Shown here piece after piece: positions 7,215 through 18,319 of a DNA stretch of 64,000 bases; position 1 is the first letter of the stretch, and every line of letters begins with the position of its first letter. The notes below the pieces were generated by a model, which saw nothing but the letters and a program-made list of their open reading frames with translations, was not told the origin of the DNA and did not search any database. This stretch comes from Loripinus fragilis (Eukaryota; Mollusca; Bivalvia; Lucinida; Lucinidae): positions 133,446,849-133,510,848 of the forward strand of contig OZ026515.1 in NCBI GenBank assembly GCA_964019695.1, in the 5' to 3' direction. Made by a program: the position numbers and the translations under genes.

Positions 7215-10200
7215 CTACTCTTCTACGTTTGGTGTATACCATTTGATATGTTTTCTCTTCTTACGATTGTATATTTTTCTTTTTCTTTTTTCTCTGCAAA
7301 TTTTACTAGGATTGGTGATGGTGATGTTTAGGCCACTTTTTGGATCTGCTACAATATGTTTGACACTATCAAAATTGATGAGTTGACTGTTTGTGTAATT
7401 GAGGGTGAAACCTCTAACCTTGCATGTTTCTCTATTTGTGTTGGTTTTGTAGGCATAATTTTTGGGACCCCTAGACACAAACTCTACAATGTGTTCTCCA
7501 CTGTCTAATTCATCTGTGAGTTCGCCCAGGTAATCGCCCAAGGGTGGATCATACTGTCCTGGACGACTCAGGTATATTACGCTGTCTGTGTCATGATACA
7601 ACACATTCCTGTTTAATTGTTCGAGCACACTGTACAGTTTGAGTCTGGCCCAGCAGGTAGTGAACGTGGCTAAGTAAATGTTGGTTTTGTTGTCTTCTGG
7701 TTGACAATCTTGTTTGTATATCCATTCTAGTTGGATCATGTCATTGGTGAGTATGTGGAAGTTAAGAGGTTGTTTCATTGGATCGGTGAACAGTCGGAAG
7801 AACAGGTTTGCTTCTATTTCATGAAAGACCTCTGTCTGTCTCATATTGAGTCTTTGACCAAACTTGCCCCAAAAACTATTGAGGCATAATTTAGCCAAAG
7901 CTCTCAATCCAGGATTCTTTGTAATGTTCCACCGATTCAATGATACACCCTCTTTCTGTGCATAATCTTGGATGTAAGTGTTCATGTCTGATTCAGTTTT
8001 GATCCAGTCAGGGGGGCTGCTGGCTTCTTGTTTAAATTTCAGGAAAGTATTTATGTATTGGGCAAATAGTCCCCCTTCTCTGGTGTTTGAGTCATATTGT
8101 GTCGTTTCCTCCCAGTGGTATACTTCGTATATTTTCTTTAGAGTGTATCCAAGTCTGAGAGCAGTTTGAATCTCTGGAGTACACCACGTGCCAGTCAACT
8201 CTCTTTTCTCTTCCAAACAGGTACATGGGTTTTGATTTTCTGTATCTGCGCAGGTCTTACACAAAGGAAATTTCAGTTTGCCATTTGACCTATAAGGAAG
8301 GACCGGATGATACAGTCCCTTTGGAGGTAAAATCCTGACTTTGGCAATACCAAAATAGTCGTTTATGTCCCCAAAGTCTTTTGTGATGACAGTGGGATGA
8401 CCTACGGGATAGCTGGCTGGCATTGGTGCGACCCCCAAAAAAGCTCTCTCTAGGATCCAATCTGTCCATTAAATCTAACTGTTTGATAAATTGTTTGAGC
8501 TCTACATTTTGATTTTTTAATTTTTGAAACTCGTGTTCCCAAATACAAACGTACTTCATTCCTAAATTTTCTAAGTATGCTTTCTTTTTCATAGTCAAAG
8601 GGTACAATTCAGTGAGAGATTGCTTGGTGAGTGGATGGTACGTGTCTTCACGGTTATCCAAGAAACAGTCTGGGCATCCATGTGTGACGCAACCATGGTA
8701 TTCAAATGCTGTATTTGTTTCTTTACTATAACCATCTAACTTGTAACGTGTACCTGGTATGGACTTTTCTCCCGTATTTAAGGCGTGTTCAATTGTGATA
8801 TTGTTGACACGTGCCATCCATTCTAACCACTGTATTGACGCTTTGCTGTACTGATCATTGTAACCACTGGGAGGGATTTTTGCGATAGGTGTACGCACAA
8901 ATTCTTTCACACTCACTTTCTCATCCACTAGTTTGGTTTCATGGATCCATTCATTCTCCCATAATATGTAAAATTTCTGATCAGTCAATTTTGCAGGTAT
9001 CCACGAATGTCTACCTTCCAATTTGACTCTCCATTCTTCTTCTATAAATTTGGTTCTAAACACATTCATGCATACGGACGCTATGGTGACTGAGTCAAAT
9101 GGATCCTTGGCCCCGAACCATTTCATTTCTTTCTTACCTTTATCATTCACAATTTCTTTTTTCTCACCCGTAGCACTCATTAATAATTCTCTAAATGTTA
9201 AACAAGCTTGTCTCAAGATATCTACATCACTTCTACAGTATTGCAACATTTCTTTTCTAAAATCAAACACATCGTCGTTTCTCTCACCCAACCACGCTAA
9301 CAATTCTTTTCTTTCCTTCTCACCCATGAAATCGTGTCCATAGTATTTAGGGTCAGGATAGGGTCCGTCATAATTTTGATTCTCTCGAGTATTAAAATGG
9401 TGCGGGAACCATCCCTTCTTCAATTCATTTATGCCAAAAGCTTTTGGCAATGCAGACAATTTCATGGGTAAGAAGTTTAGACTGTCAATCACTCTGATAT
9501 GTAAACCTCGCTCCACTGTCATGTACATTATTTTTGAACCATTATATATAATCTTGTCAGGACGCTTGGATTGATCAATGAGGTACCCTAGAAGGAAATA
9601 GCCATCATACCCTTTCATGTTATAGGCGACCACTTGATCCAAATTTGTCCGCCGTATCCGCTCCTTCAAATGTGACTTCTCTAAAACCGCATTTACCGGG
9701 ACAAAGACCTTCGTCTTGGTTGTCCCACAGACCAGTATTGTCACAGTCTTCGCAGCGGGTACCACACTCTCTACATACTGATTTTGGATACAGGGGTTTA
9801 TCTATACAATGTGGGCAGACGGTATGGGCCACGACAAAGTTGAGACAATGCGTGGGTTTACCGCACCATGACGTTTTACAATGTTGACATTTGGAGCAAA
9901 GTTTACATAGCTGTTGCGGTTGACAGTCTTCGCATTTTTCTTTTTTGAATGGCCTATAACCTTCATCACACTCCGCTCTCTCATCCTGACTACATTCGAA
10001 ATCAAAAAATATAAATTTAGGTATAAAATCCTCTTTGGGTGGGGTTGATCTCAAATAGCACTGGTGATCGTCCATTACATATTTATTACAGGAGGAACAT
10101 AGATATTCGCCACACTGGTGGGCTTCTTTCTTTCGTTTATCAGTCCTTACTACTTTGTAACATGTGGGACATTTCCACCACTTTTGGCATTGGGATGGTC

Positions 10201-11359
10201 CACTGGGTTGTCCTGTTTTTGCCCCCTTATTGTGTAGCGGTACTTTTTTGTGGTTTTCATAGCATTTGTCTGACCTACAGTCCATATTACAACTGGTACA
10301 TTTCAATGGTGAGTCAGTTTTAGGGCAATTGTCCGTTTTGCACACGATACATCTGATGTCACATTGATGATTTTCTCTATTACTATAATGTTTAAGACAC
10401 TTCTGGCAGAAATAGACACTACTGAAGAAGCCAGTAATGCTTGTGATGGCGTGATAATGGTCATCGTCTACTAGGTACACGTAGATACAAGGTCGTTCAT
10501 CTGTACTGGGGCTGGTAATGAACTTGTTCCCTAGTCGAGCGCTGACCACCATCACACGCACCCCAAGCACTTTTTCAAACGCTTCTATATTGTTTAAACT
10601 CACCGGTCTGTCCATGGGAACTCCTGTCATCTGACTTAGGGCCTTAGCCAACTGTTCTTGCTCATTTCTCTGTTTTGATCTTAGTTTCTTGAAATAACTT
10701 TCTGGGACTTTCTTGTTCTCTAGTACAAGCTGAGCATTGGATTTAGTTCCCCTTGTTTTGATGATCTCTGCCCATTCTTCTGGCGTACATAGATTTAATT
10801 TCGCCCAGCTGACACCTATAGCTCTCGCCATATAAAGTTGGTCGCCGTTTTCAATTGTCACAATAGACGTTTTCAGTTTTAACAAATTGTTATCTCCCTT
10901 AATTTTAGTAATTCTTTTTCTAGCTCCTCCTTTTGGCAAGTCCACGATTCCTACAGCGATATCCATACTTTCGTCAAGAGCTAAATTTTGATGACTGTTC
11001 AATACTTTTTCGATGGTGTCCATCACTTTGTTAGAGTCCAATTGATCCCCAGGTTGAAGGGGTACAACGATAGGGTTGTGTAATCCATCGTGTTGAATCA
11101 CAACACGACCCAAATCGTTTCCAGTCAAATCACCCCTAGCTTCTTGCAACACGTGTTCAAACATCTGATGAAGACCATCCATGATATCTTCCAGTTTTTC
11201 ACCATGATGCTTTTTGTTTATTTTCACTTGATAAGTCCTATCTATAGCCGCATTTTTGGCATAAGTCCTCTCCGATTTTTTTCTCATGTCGTACTGCAAT
11301 CCTAGGGTAGTGTCTGGTCTATGAGATGGACCTGGTTGTGGCTCTTCCAAATTGCCTTC
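7215..11359 (-). pseudogene. Protein-primed DNA polymerase B (Polinton POLB), broken
   Basis: Three frames cover one polymerase: 11359-9620 (N-terminal part), about 9645-8425 (exonuclease) and 8438-7215 (polymerase core). The first contains a Cys/His-rich region with many C-x2-C pairs and exonuclease motif I in FFDFEC. The second contains motif II (NMKGYDGYFLLGYL) and motif III (YCRSDVDIL). The third contains motif B (LCLNSFWGKFGQR) and the catalytic motif C YHDTDSVIY. A frameshift with small deletion lies near 9625-9650. At about 8425-8440 a deletion joins the FFGGRTNA region to YPVGHPT, removing the segment that should hold motif A (D-x2-SLYP). The first frame has no ATG near its start, see the proposed upstream exon at 12019-12285. 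Confidence 0.94.
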
Positions 11360-11373
11360 CTCTAATGATAATT

Positions 11374-11946
11374 ATAATCATTGTTTACATATCTTACTTT
11401 GCTAAAATGCTTATAACGTGAAAGACATTCATTAAAATGAGATATTGCATGACCCTGGGGTCTGCGTTATAACGACAGAAAGTAAAACTGCTCACCATGG
11501 GTCGTGCACATTACCGATTTATATAAATACTATTATATTTTGACTTTCAGTACTATTGACAATCACCATTAAGTATAAGTATTACAATTCTATTGATCAA
11601 GGACAGAAAATAAAAATGCTCACCATGGGTCGTGCACATTACTGATTAATATAAACACTATTATATTTTGAATTTTCGTACTACTGACAATAACCATTAA
11701 GTATAAGTATTACAATTCTATTGATGGAGGACAGAAAATAAAAATGCTCACCATGGGTCGTGCACATTACTGATTTATATAAATACTATTATATTTTGAC
11801 TTTTCGTACTACTGACAATCACCATTAAGTAAAAGTATTACAATTCTATTGATCGAGGACAGAAAATAAAAATGCTCACCATGGGTCGTGCACATTACTG
11901 ATTTATATAAATACTATTATATTTTGACTATTACAATTCTATTGAT
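11374..11946. repeat. 128-bp tandem repeat, four copies
   Basis: CTCACCATGGGTCGTGCAC recurs at 11491, 11619, 11747 and 11875, an exact 128-bp period. The last copy is truncated. Units differ by a few substitutions. The array lies upstream of the polymerase frame, in what may be its first intron or the subterminal part of the Polinton. Confidence 0.95.
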
Positions 11947-12018
11947 TACACAAAGGGGGTACTAGGAAATTAATTCAACAACGTTAATAAAAGTCGACAA
12001 TGTAAAAATCAAACGAAC

Positions 12019-12285
12019 CTGTGTCATAGGGTTCCATTCACCATCGTCTAAGCAAGTTTGCCTTAAATCTTCCATTTCTTCGTCAAATAACAATGCATTG
12101 ATCGATTCCAGTATTTCATCGTCCATTCTTACGTTGACCCTCTGATCAGTTTCATCTCCAAAATTTTGTAATAATGATTCCAGTTGTTCATTAACAAATG
12201 TTTCATCATATTGTGTATTTATTTGAAATAGTTTATATCTCACAGCTAATGAGTCTTGTAATCCACAAGTGGCGGTAGTTGCCAT
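12019..12285 (-). CDS. Possible first exon of POLB (acidic N-terminal segment)
   Basis: A real ATG at 12285 opens 89 codons up to 12019: an acidic segment with LESLLQNFGDE, DDEILESINALLFDEEMEDL and DGEWNPMTQ. At its end CAG is followed by GTTCGT (12018 leftward), a weak splice donor. The polymerase frame is preceded by an AG at 11361-11360 that would join in phase (phase 0), while its own start has no ATG and a stop lies just upstream at about 11374-11372. A splice over 12018-11360 would therefore supply the missing start codon. Without splicing the frame runs to a stop at 11962. It could instead be a separate small protein. Confidence 0.5.
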
Positions 12286-12334
12286 AGCAACTTGCCACGT
12301 GATTTAATACTATTATTGGCAATTATTTTATGGA

Positions 12335-12434
12335 GGTCATTAAAAAATTGATTTTCTTGCCCATGAGAATTAAGTACTATTATATGTTGACTGTCGTCTG
12401 CTGGTAACCTTTGAAAACAGTTTGGATCAAGATC

Positions 12435-12500
<66 letters not shown>

Positions 12501-12562
12501 GTAAGCAGCATGCAAAAGGACATAAAAATCTATAACCGCGCGGTCATTAAAATTGATTTTCT
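12335..12562. repeat. Half MITE with (GT)n tract, flanked by a direct repeat
   Basis: GGTCATTAAAAAATTGATTTTC-like sequence at 12335 recurs at 12541. Between them is the left end of the palindromic MITE family (GTCGTCTGCTGG from 12393, then CAGTTTGGATCAAGATCAGG) running straight into (GT)31 at 12437-12498. The right half of the MITE is missing or replaced by the microsatellite. Confidence 0.7.
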
Positions 12563-13305
12563 CCATACAGCTGTCGTGAATACGTGTCAGAAGAAACGGG
12601 CTCAGAGTGTAAGAAGTCATAATGTCCAAATATAGATAAACAGGTCTGAACGTGTCAGTTACTAAAAATAGGAAATGACGTCATTACGAGAGTGACCTTG
12701 AACTTGGTGCTATAATTCTACAGCATCCATTTGTCTGGTTAAAAAGGACCTTTTTACAAGATTTTGTATGGTCATAAGGGACCTTTTTTTTTTTGAAAGT
12801 TGATGCTAATGATGACGTCATCCAATATGGCCGCCGTGGGGCTAAATAGACATAATTACTACTTTCGCGTATAGCATTAAAAGATATATTAGTGATGTGA
12901 AAAACCCGCGACTAAGGCAAGATTTACCTACTTTGTATATCAATAAACGAAAGAGTGATTTTACCATTTTGCGAGGGTTTTATTTTAACGAAACTTCCCA
13001 TATGTGTAGTTTCATGAAAATAAATCCTCGCGAAAATTTCCGACTTTACAGTAATTTCAAAATATGTGCATCATAACACACGATTTTTAGTCGTAAAAAA
13101 TCAGCGCAATGCTTTGCTTTCTAAACGGTTTTGGTATAGCTGTTCCGGTATTTAGTTATTAGAAATATCCAACTTGGTCATCAGTTGTATAATAACTGTA
13201 CCAGATTGTGCCCTACCAAATGGTAAAAACTATATAATTTCGTGAACTATTATAAATGTTCTGCACATTTTTCAAAAGGTAAAAAGCTATATCTTCCACT
13301 GAAAA
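12563..13305. other. Unannotated stretch, possible right end of the Polinton
   Basis: I see no gene. TGACGTCA motifs occur at about 12675 and 12815, T-rich tracts near 12785, and otherwise unique-looking AT-rich sequence. The element terminus could be here but cannot be fixed without the left inverted repeat. Confidence 0.4.
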
Positions 13306-13309
13306 GTAA

Positions 13310-15240
13310 GTGAGTATGATACGGAAATACCGCAATCATACACTGCAGACAAACCCACGGCACCGTGAGGAAGAGCACAAAACATTTATAGTAACAATAC
13401 ATATCTAAGAAATAATAGCAAAGCAACCAACTTTCTCTTCCTCTTCAAGATGATTGCAAAACTAGAATGGACACAAAGTAATGCATAACAAAACAAAGAC
13501 AAACACAGAACTCCCACAAACAATGTGAAGTACATTTAACAATAGATAAACAACAACGGAACCACCGCCTTGGAACAGACAGCAGCCAAAGCATCCGGGG
13601 CGCTTAAATGCATTTTACCGGCGCCAAATCTTTACCCTAGATTATGTTTTTGGTAAAACATTAAATTGTTTAGCTCGCATGGTGACTTCCTAACTAATGC
13701 AATGTATCATCACAGAGAAAAATCAAGTCAAATTAACACACTATGATGATACAAAGAAAAAGGCTCTTGACTCCCGGATAGTCAGAGCTAATGAAAACCT
13801 CAGATTGAGTTACGGTGGGCACAGCCAACGGCAAGCATCAGGCACCAACCAACGGATTAAAGCTTTACGTCAGGGCCGTCATTAAGTCTGAGGCCTGATC
13901 CACCGTCGTGCGAATGAAGAGGAAACCATAGCTATCAACCGTAATTGGGTTCACAACCAGGCATGCAGACTGTCGCATGATATCCATGTTATATCCCACT
14001 CTTTCATAACGTTTAATAATCTTTTTAAATTGATCGCTAAAATTTAGCTTTCCAACAATTCTTTTAATTTATAAACTGAATCGCCATAAAATACTGGTTC
14101 TCTGTGATATGCTTTGGTGCAGAAGAGTCTTTGAGCTAATATTGTATTTAACAATCAACTCTGAGTGTCGGTAATAAAATTTAGAAAAAGCTTCATGGAG
14201 TTTATGGTATTGCTAACCTTGTTTTAGCAACTTGGAAGTCAAAAATTAGTTCTATTGTTAAAGTCATCAATATGAGCCATACTCTTGAAAAACGAATAAG
14301 TTGCGAAATGTATACACGATAGGAAGGGGAGCTAGGAACGTCTCCATCAAGAAATGGAAAATTAACTATTTCAAAATTAAAGTCCCATTTATCATAAATT
14401 TTGGTTGAAACTATGCCCGTCTACGTCCAAGAAAGTAATTTCAGTAAAATATTTTACTGACCGTTCCAAGGCGGTACTTCTTTTGTGGATCTTTTATGTT
14501 TTTTTATGTCATGTTTTTGCTATGCCTTTGTGCGCGTCTGTTTATATGTTCTTTGTGGTCACCTACTGGGAAAGGGCTGACCTCTTGGCTCTCGTTTGTG
14601 GTGTCTAACTGTTAGTTTGTCACGTTCCTATTGGTATCCTGGGTCAGGTGTGGTACTTGATTTATTGATTCCTGATCTTTGCACCCTTACTTACTTCAGT
14701 ATCTTAATGATTCGCCTTATTCAACTGAAGTTCAGAGGGATATATCGAACTTACCGTTTGTGCAAAATAAGGATTATCAATATTAAACAAGTCATCTAGA
14801 TATCTTAAGGTAGAGTTAAATGCTTCAACAACATCTGCTTGATTATTGTCGGAAAAGGACAACATGAAGTCTCTCTCATAAAAAATGAAAACAAATCTGC
14901 AACAAGAGGAGCACATTTAGTACCCACAGGAATAACTACAATTTGTCTATACAATTTCGAGCCAAATCTTATAAATATAGTGTCCAAAAGATAATGGAGA
15001 GCGTCACGATCTTTCTGACATGACCAAAATTTAAATCTTTTAGGAGATTCAAAAGTAAAAAATATGCGTTTCTCATTACAAGCCAAATAAAGTGAGCCCT
15101 CTCTGTTAAACGTGTGAACAATTAACTTATTTAATTTTTCTTTGAAATATCATTAGATAATGTAGTATAGAGAGTAGAGAAATCATATGTAGAAACATTA
15201 GATGGTAAAAACCTTTAGATATTTATATGTTATGAACTCA
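13310..15240 (-). mobile_element. Penelope-like reverse-transcriptase element, copy A (degraded)
   Basis: Read on the - strand, 15240-14700 codes for reverse-transcriptase motifs: STYDFSTLYTT (motif A), a FIRFGSKLYRQIV strand, the PVGTKCAPL turn (motif B, altered) and YLDDLF (motif C). Further on come fragments around 14430-14350, then a long noncoding tail to 13310 shared with other copies (36.7, 37.9, 17.6 kb). Many stops and shifts break the frame. The D-x-SLYT-type motif A and YLDD fit Penelope-like elements; no GIY-YIG nuclease is visible. A 249-bp insert interrupts it at 14446-14694. Confidence 0.72.
14446..14694 (+). mobile_element. 249-bp insertion (dispersed repeat family B) in copy A
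   Basis: The segment runs from near the palindrome CAGTAAAATATTTTACTG to CCCTTACTTAC and is flanked on both sides by TTCAGTA. Removing it brings the two parts of the Penelope-like coding region back into register. Related copies are at 46.4, 53.6, 63.0 and 63.3 kb. Confidence 0.65.
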
Positions 15241-15489
15241 CCTGAGTTTTTAACAGACCAAAAAAGTTTGTTTTACCATTTCTCTCAAAAACTAATTAAC
15301 AATATTTATAATATGGTTTTTTAATCGCAATCTCGCAAAAAGTCAAAATTATAGACAACTCTGTAGTAGTACATGAGCTAGAGTTAGCAATAAAACGTGA
15401 CTTTTAGGGTATTTGATGAAGTTCTAGTAACCAGTATACAAACAGTACATGTATTCACAATCTGCATAATAACATCCTCGTGAAATTTG

Positions 15490-16050
15490 TGCCATAACAC
15501 AGGAAAAATAGCTCTTTAAACTGATACCAAACATGATAGGGTTTATTAATCAGTTACTGAGATAAAAGACCATGCTACGAACTTTCCCAATGCCCCTCAT
15601 ATAATTTCGATCCACATTTAATAAACATATTGCCCAAAAGATAATGAAGAGCATCACACACTTTCTGATATGATTTGATAAGAAAAAAGCGCGCTTCTCA
15701 TTACAAGCCAAACAAAGTAAGCCCTCTCTGTTAAAATGATACTAAACATGGTAAGTTTTATAAATCGGTTATTGAGATTAAAGACCATGCTACGACTTTT
15801 CCAAATGCCCCTCGTACAATTACGAACCAAATCTTATAAACATATTGCCCAAAAGATAATGAAGAGCCTCACACACTTTCTGACATGATTTAATAAGAAA
15901 AAGCGCGCTTCTCATTACAAGCCAAATAAAGTGAGTCATCTCTGTTAAAATGATACCAAACATGAGAGGGTTTGTAAATTGGTTATTGAGATAAAAGACC
16001 ATGCTATAAACTTTCCAAATGCCCCTCATACAATTTCGAGCCACATTTTA
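15490..16050. repeat. 215-bp tandem repeat made of reverse-transcriptase gene pieces
   Basis: ACCATGCTA followed by an AATGCCCCTC motif recurs at 15569, 15784 and 15998. Each unit, read on the - strand, contains part of the Penelope-like coding region (the FIRFGS-type strand and the CNEKR-type segment). About 2.5 units. The 250 bases before it (15240-15490) hold nothing I recognise. Confidence 0.75.
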
Positions 16051-17555
16051 TTATAGACAAAATTATTGAATCAGTAATATTTTGAATCCCCAGTGACTAT
16101 ATGACCAGCAGGTTGATAGCAATATTTAGAGTTCTTACAATCTCTTGAATCAGTACTAGCTGCTTAAATAATAAGGGATATAGTTTAACACAGTACTACA
16201 AATAGGTAAACTGTACTTATACTGAGCGAAACTTCCAAACCGCCACTCAAACATTTATGATACATACACGGCTACATTTTACACTCAATATGGATAAATC
16301 AATTGAAAAGAACCTGTCAAAATTTCATCATCATAAATTGAAATTAACATGCTCACTTGATAGACTGTATAAAGGCACCATCGCACTTCATTTTCACACA
16401 AACGCTAAAACTTGAACTCATCGCATAAAATCGAGTATTCCAGGGACCTAAAGTGGAAAACACCAATTTTATGGTGTTGTAAATGGACAATATTGAACAT
16501 TTTTTTGTTTCGCTTTAATTAAGTGAAATTTTTAGGCAATCCACAATGTTCCTATGGAAGCCCATATGCCATAAAACAATATGAGAATGCTTTATGGAGA
16601 TGACATGTTTTAGTCAACAATATTATTGAAACTTTTTGGTGCTGTAAATGGACATTATTGAACACTATCGTGTTTATTTAGTAATAAATGAGCAATTTTC
16701 ATGCAATTCAGTGCTCCTATGGAGGCCCATATGGCCTAAAAGAACACAAAAATGGGTTTATGGTGATGAATATTTTTGTCTGCAATATTATTGAAACATC
16801 TGTCACCCATTAACCGTGTCCTTCACATAAGTTTGTTCCAATGCAGCATTTATGCATCACCGCACAAAAGTATGGTGGACTATGCAGGACAGTTTATGAC
16901 ATACGGTATACTCAGTTTTTGTCGAATTTTCGCATCATACGAGTGCAAAAATGAAAAATGGCCGACAGGTTGTGGTGTAAACTGTCGACTCTATCAAAAC
17001 ATGTAAAACTTTATGATAAATTATGAACCCGTCCAGCGAGGCCCTGTTTTCGATTAAACCCACAGCTTGATCCCTCTACTTTATACTTATGTAACCCAAA
17101 CGTTGGCATTTTTGTGATAAAATAAAGTTGTCGGATAGTTGTCGATGAAAATACGAGTACACACAATGCGAAAAACATTAAGCAACGTGTGTCACGTGCA
17201 AAACAGGTATTAGTACTCTATCGTTACGCATATATCAACATCCTTATTGAATCAAACTTTATAAAGTTCAATCGACGGATACATGTACCCAGATATACTG
17301 TGTCAAATATCATTTCAAACCGTTTAATAATTAAGCAGTTATATTGAAAAAATGTGTTGTGTTAACTGGCGGATTAGAAGTTTCGTTCAGTATAGACATG
17401 TATTGATAATTTCTATTTCAAACAAATGGTACGTCAATTATATCCAACTGAATTTCAGTTAAATAAGGCTAATTCCTTTGATATTGAAGTCCCCTTTTCG
17501 GACTTGGACTTGTCCAGTTTCATCTCAAATTTATGATAAATGGACTTATTTTAAT
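16051..17555. repeat. Intergenic, with a 165-bp direct duplication
   Basis: GTAAATGGAC(A)ATTGAAC-type sequence at about 16481 recurs at 16646, and flanking CCTATGGA-GCCCATATG recurs with it, marking a diverged 165-bp dimer (16467-16795). Nothing else is recognised; open frames here are short and without family features. Confidence 0.6.
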
Positions 17556-17852
17556 TTTGAAATTAAAGTTAATTTCCAATTTCTTGAAGGAGATGATCAT
17601 CGCTCCCTTCCTATGGTGTATATATTTTAAAGCTTTTTCGTTTTGCCAGAGAATATTCTGATATCCGTGACTTCAACAACAGAAACCAATTTTTGACTAT
17701 TAAGTTATTAATTCAAGATTATCGATATCATACACTTTGTAAATCACTTTCTAAATTCTATCAGAAACACTCAGAGTTGATTCTTAAACACAATATTGGT
17801 TTAAATACTTTTCTGCAACAGGGCATATCAGAGCCGGTATTTTATCGCGATT

Positions 17853-18042
17853 GGGAGCGCAGTGGCTCAGTGGTAGAGTGCTTGACTCGAGACCGAGGGA
17901 TTGCGGGTTCGAGCCTCACTGTGTTGTGTCCTTGAGTAAGACAAATTAATCCTTAGTACTGGTTCAACCACAGAAGACCCGCCCAGACATAACTGAAAAA
18001 TTGTTGACTGGGACGTAAAAAATCAAATCAAACAAAACATAG
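17853..18042 (+). mobile_element. tRNA-derived SINE, copy 1
   Basis: A tRNA-like head holds A box TGGCTCAGTGGTAGAGTG and B box GGTTCGAGCC, followed by a tail ending in CAAATCAAACAAAAC. It is flanked by TATCGCGATT (17843-17852) and TATCTTGATT (18043-18052), an imperfect 10-bp target duplication. Related copies are at 35.0 and 44.9 kb. Confidence 0.85.
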
Positions 18043-18319
18043 TATCTTGATTTAGTATACAAATTCAAGAGAATTGTTTGAAAGCCTTATTTAAGTGATC
18101 GGTTCAATAAGATAATAAAATGTTATTAAAAAGTTGGATATATTGCATATATCATGAGACAGTCTGCATGTCTGGTTGTAAACCCAATCACGATTTTTAA
18201 CCTTAAGGTTTCCTCTTAAATTGCACGGCAGTGGGCCAGGCTTCAGAATTAATGAAAGCCCCGACGTAAAGCTTTTAACTGTTGGTTGGTGCCTGGTGAT
18301 TGTGTTTGGCGGTGCCAAC

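Larger units (their letters stand above)
1..12300. mobile_element. Polinton/Maverick element, degraded; left end outside window
   Basis: The hallmark set of Polintons is present in one block: retroviral-type integrase with chromodomain, double-jelly-roll major capsid protein, a small minor-capsid-like protein, FtsK/HerA-type packaging ATPase and protein-primed DNA polymerase B. Rightward genes occupy 1-4.7 kb and leftward genes 4.8-12.3 kb. Integrase, major capsid, polymerase and the TBP-like gene carry stops, frameshifts or deletions, so this copy looks immobile. Several small genes and the ATPase are still open. I could not find the terminal inverted repeats or the 6-bp target duplication. 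The left end is beyond position 1 and the right end is probably between 12.3 and 12.9 kb. No adenovirus-type cysteine protease was found here, although most Polintons have one. Confidence 0.93.

Noticed and set aside
9023..11305. + strand frames opposite the polymerase
   Set aside because: Shadow frames of the POLB gene without family features.
12840..12865. Polinton right terminus at an AATTACTACTTT sequence
   Set aside because: Resembles an AGTAGTA-type end on the reverse strand, but without the left inverted repeat or target duplication it cannot be supported.
14440..14700. A spliced intron in the Penelope-like gene (GTAAGT donor on the - strand)
   Set aside because: No AG acceptor leads back into frame, whereas TTCAGTA direct repeats flank the segment, so insertion explains it better.
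17853..17935. A genuine tRNA gene
   Set aside because: The A and B boxes are good, but the head is fused to a conserved non-tRNA tail, flanked by target duplications and repeated three times, as for a SINE.
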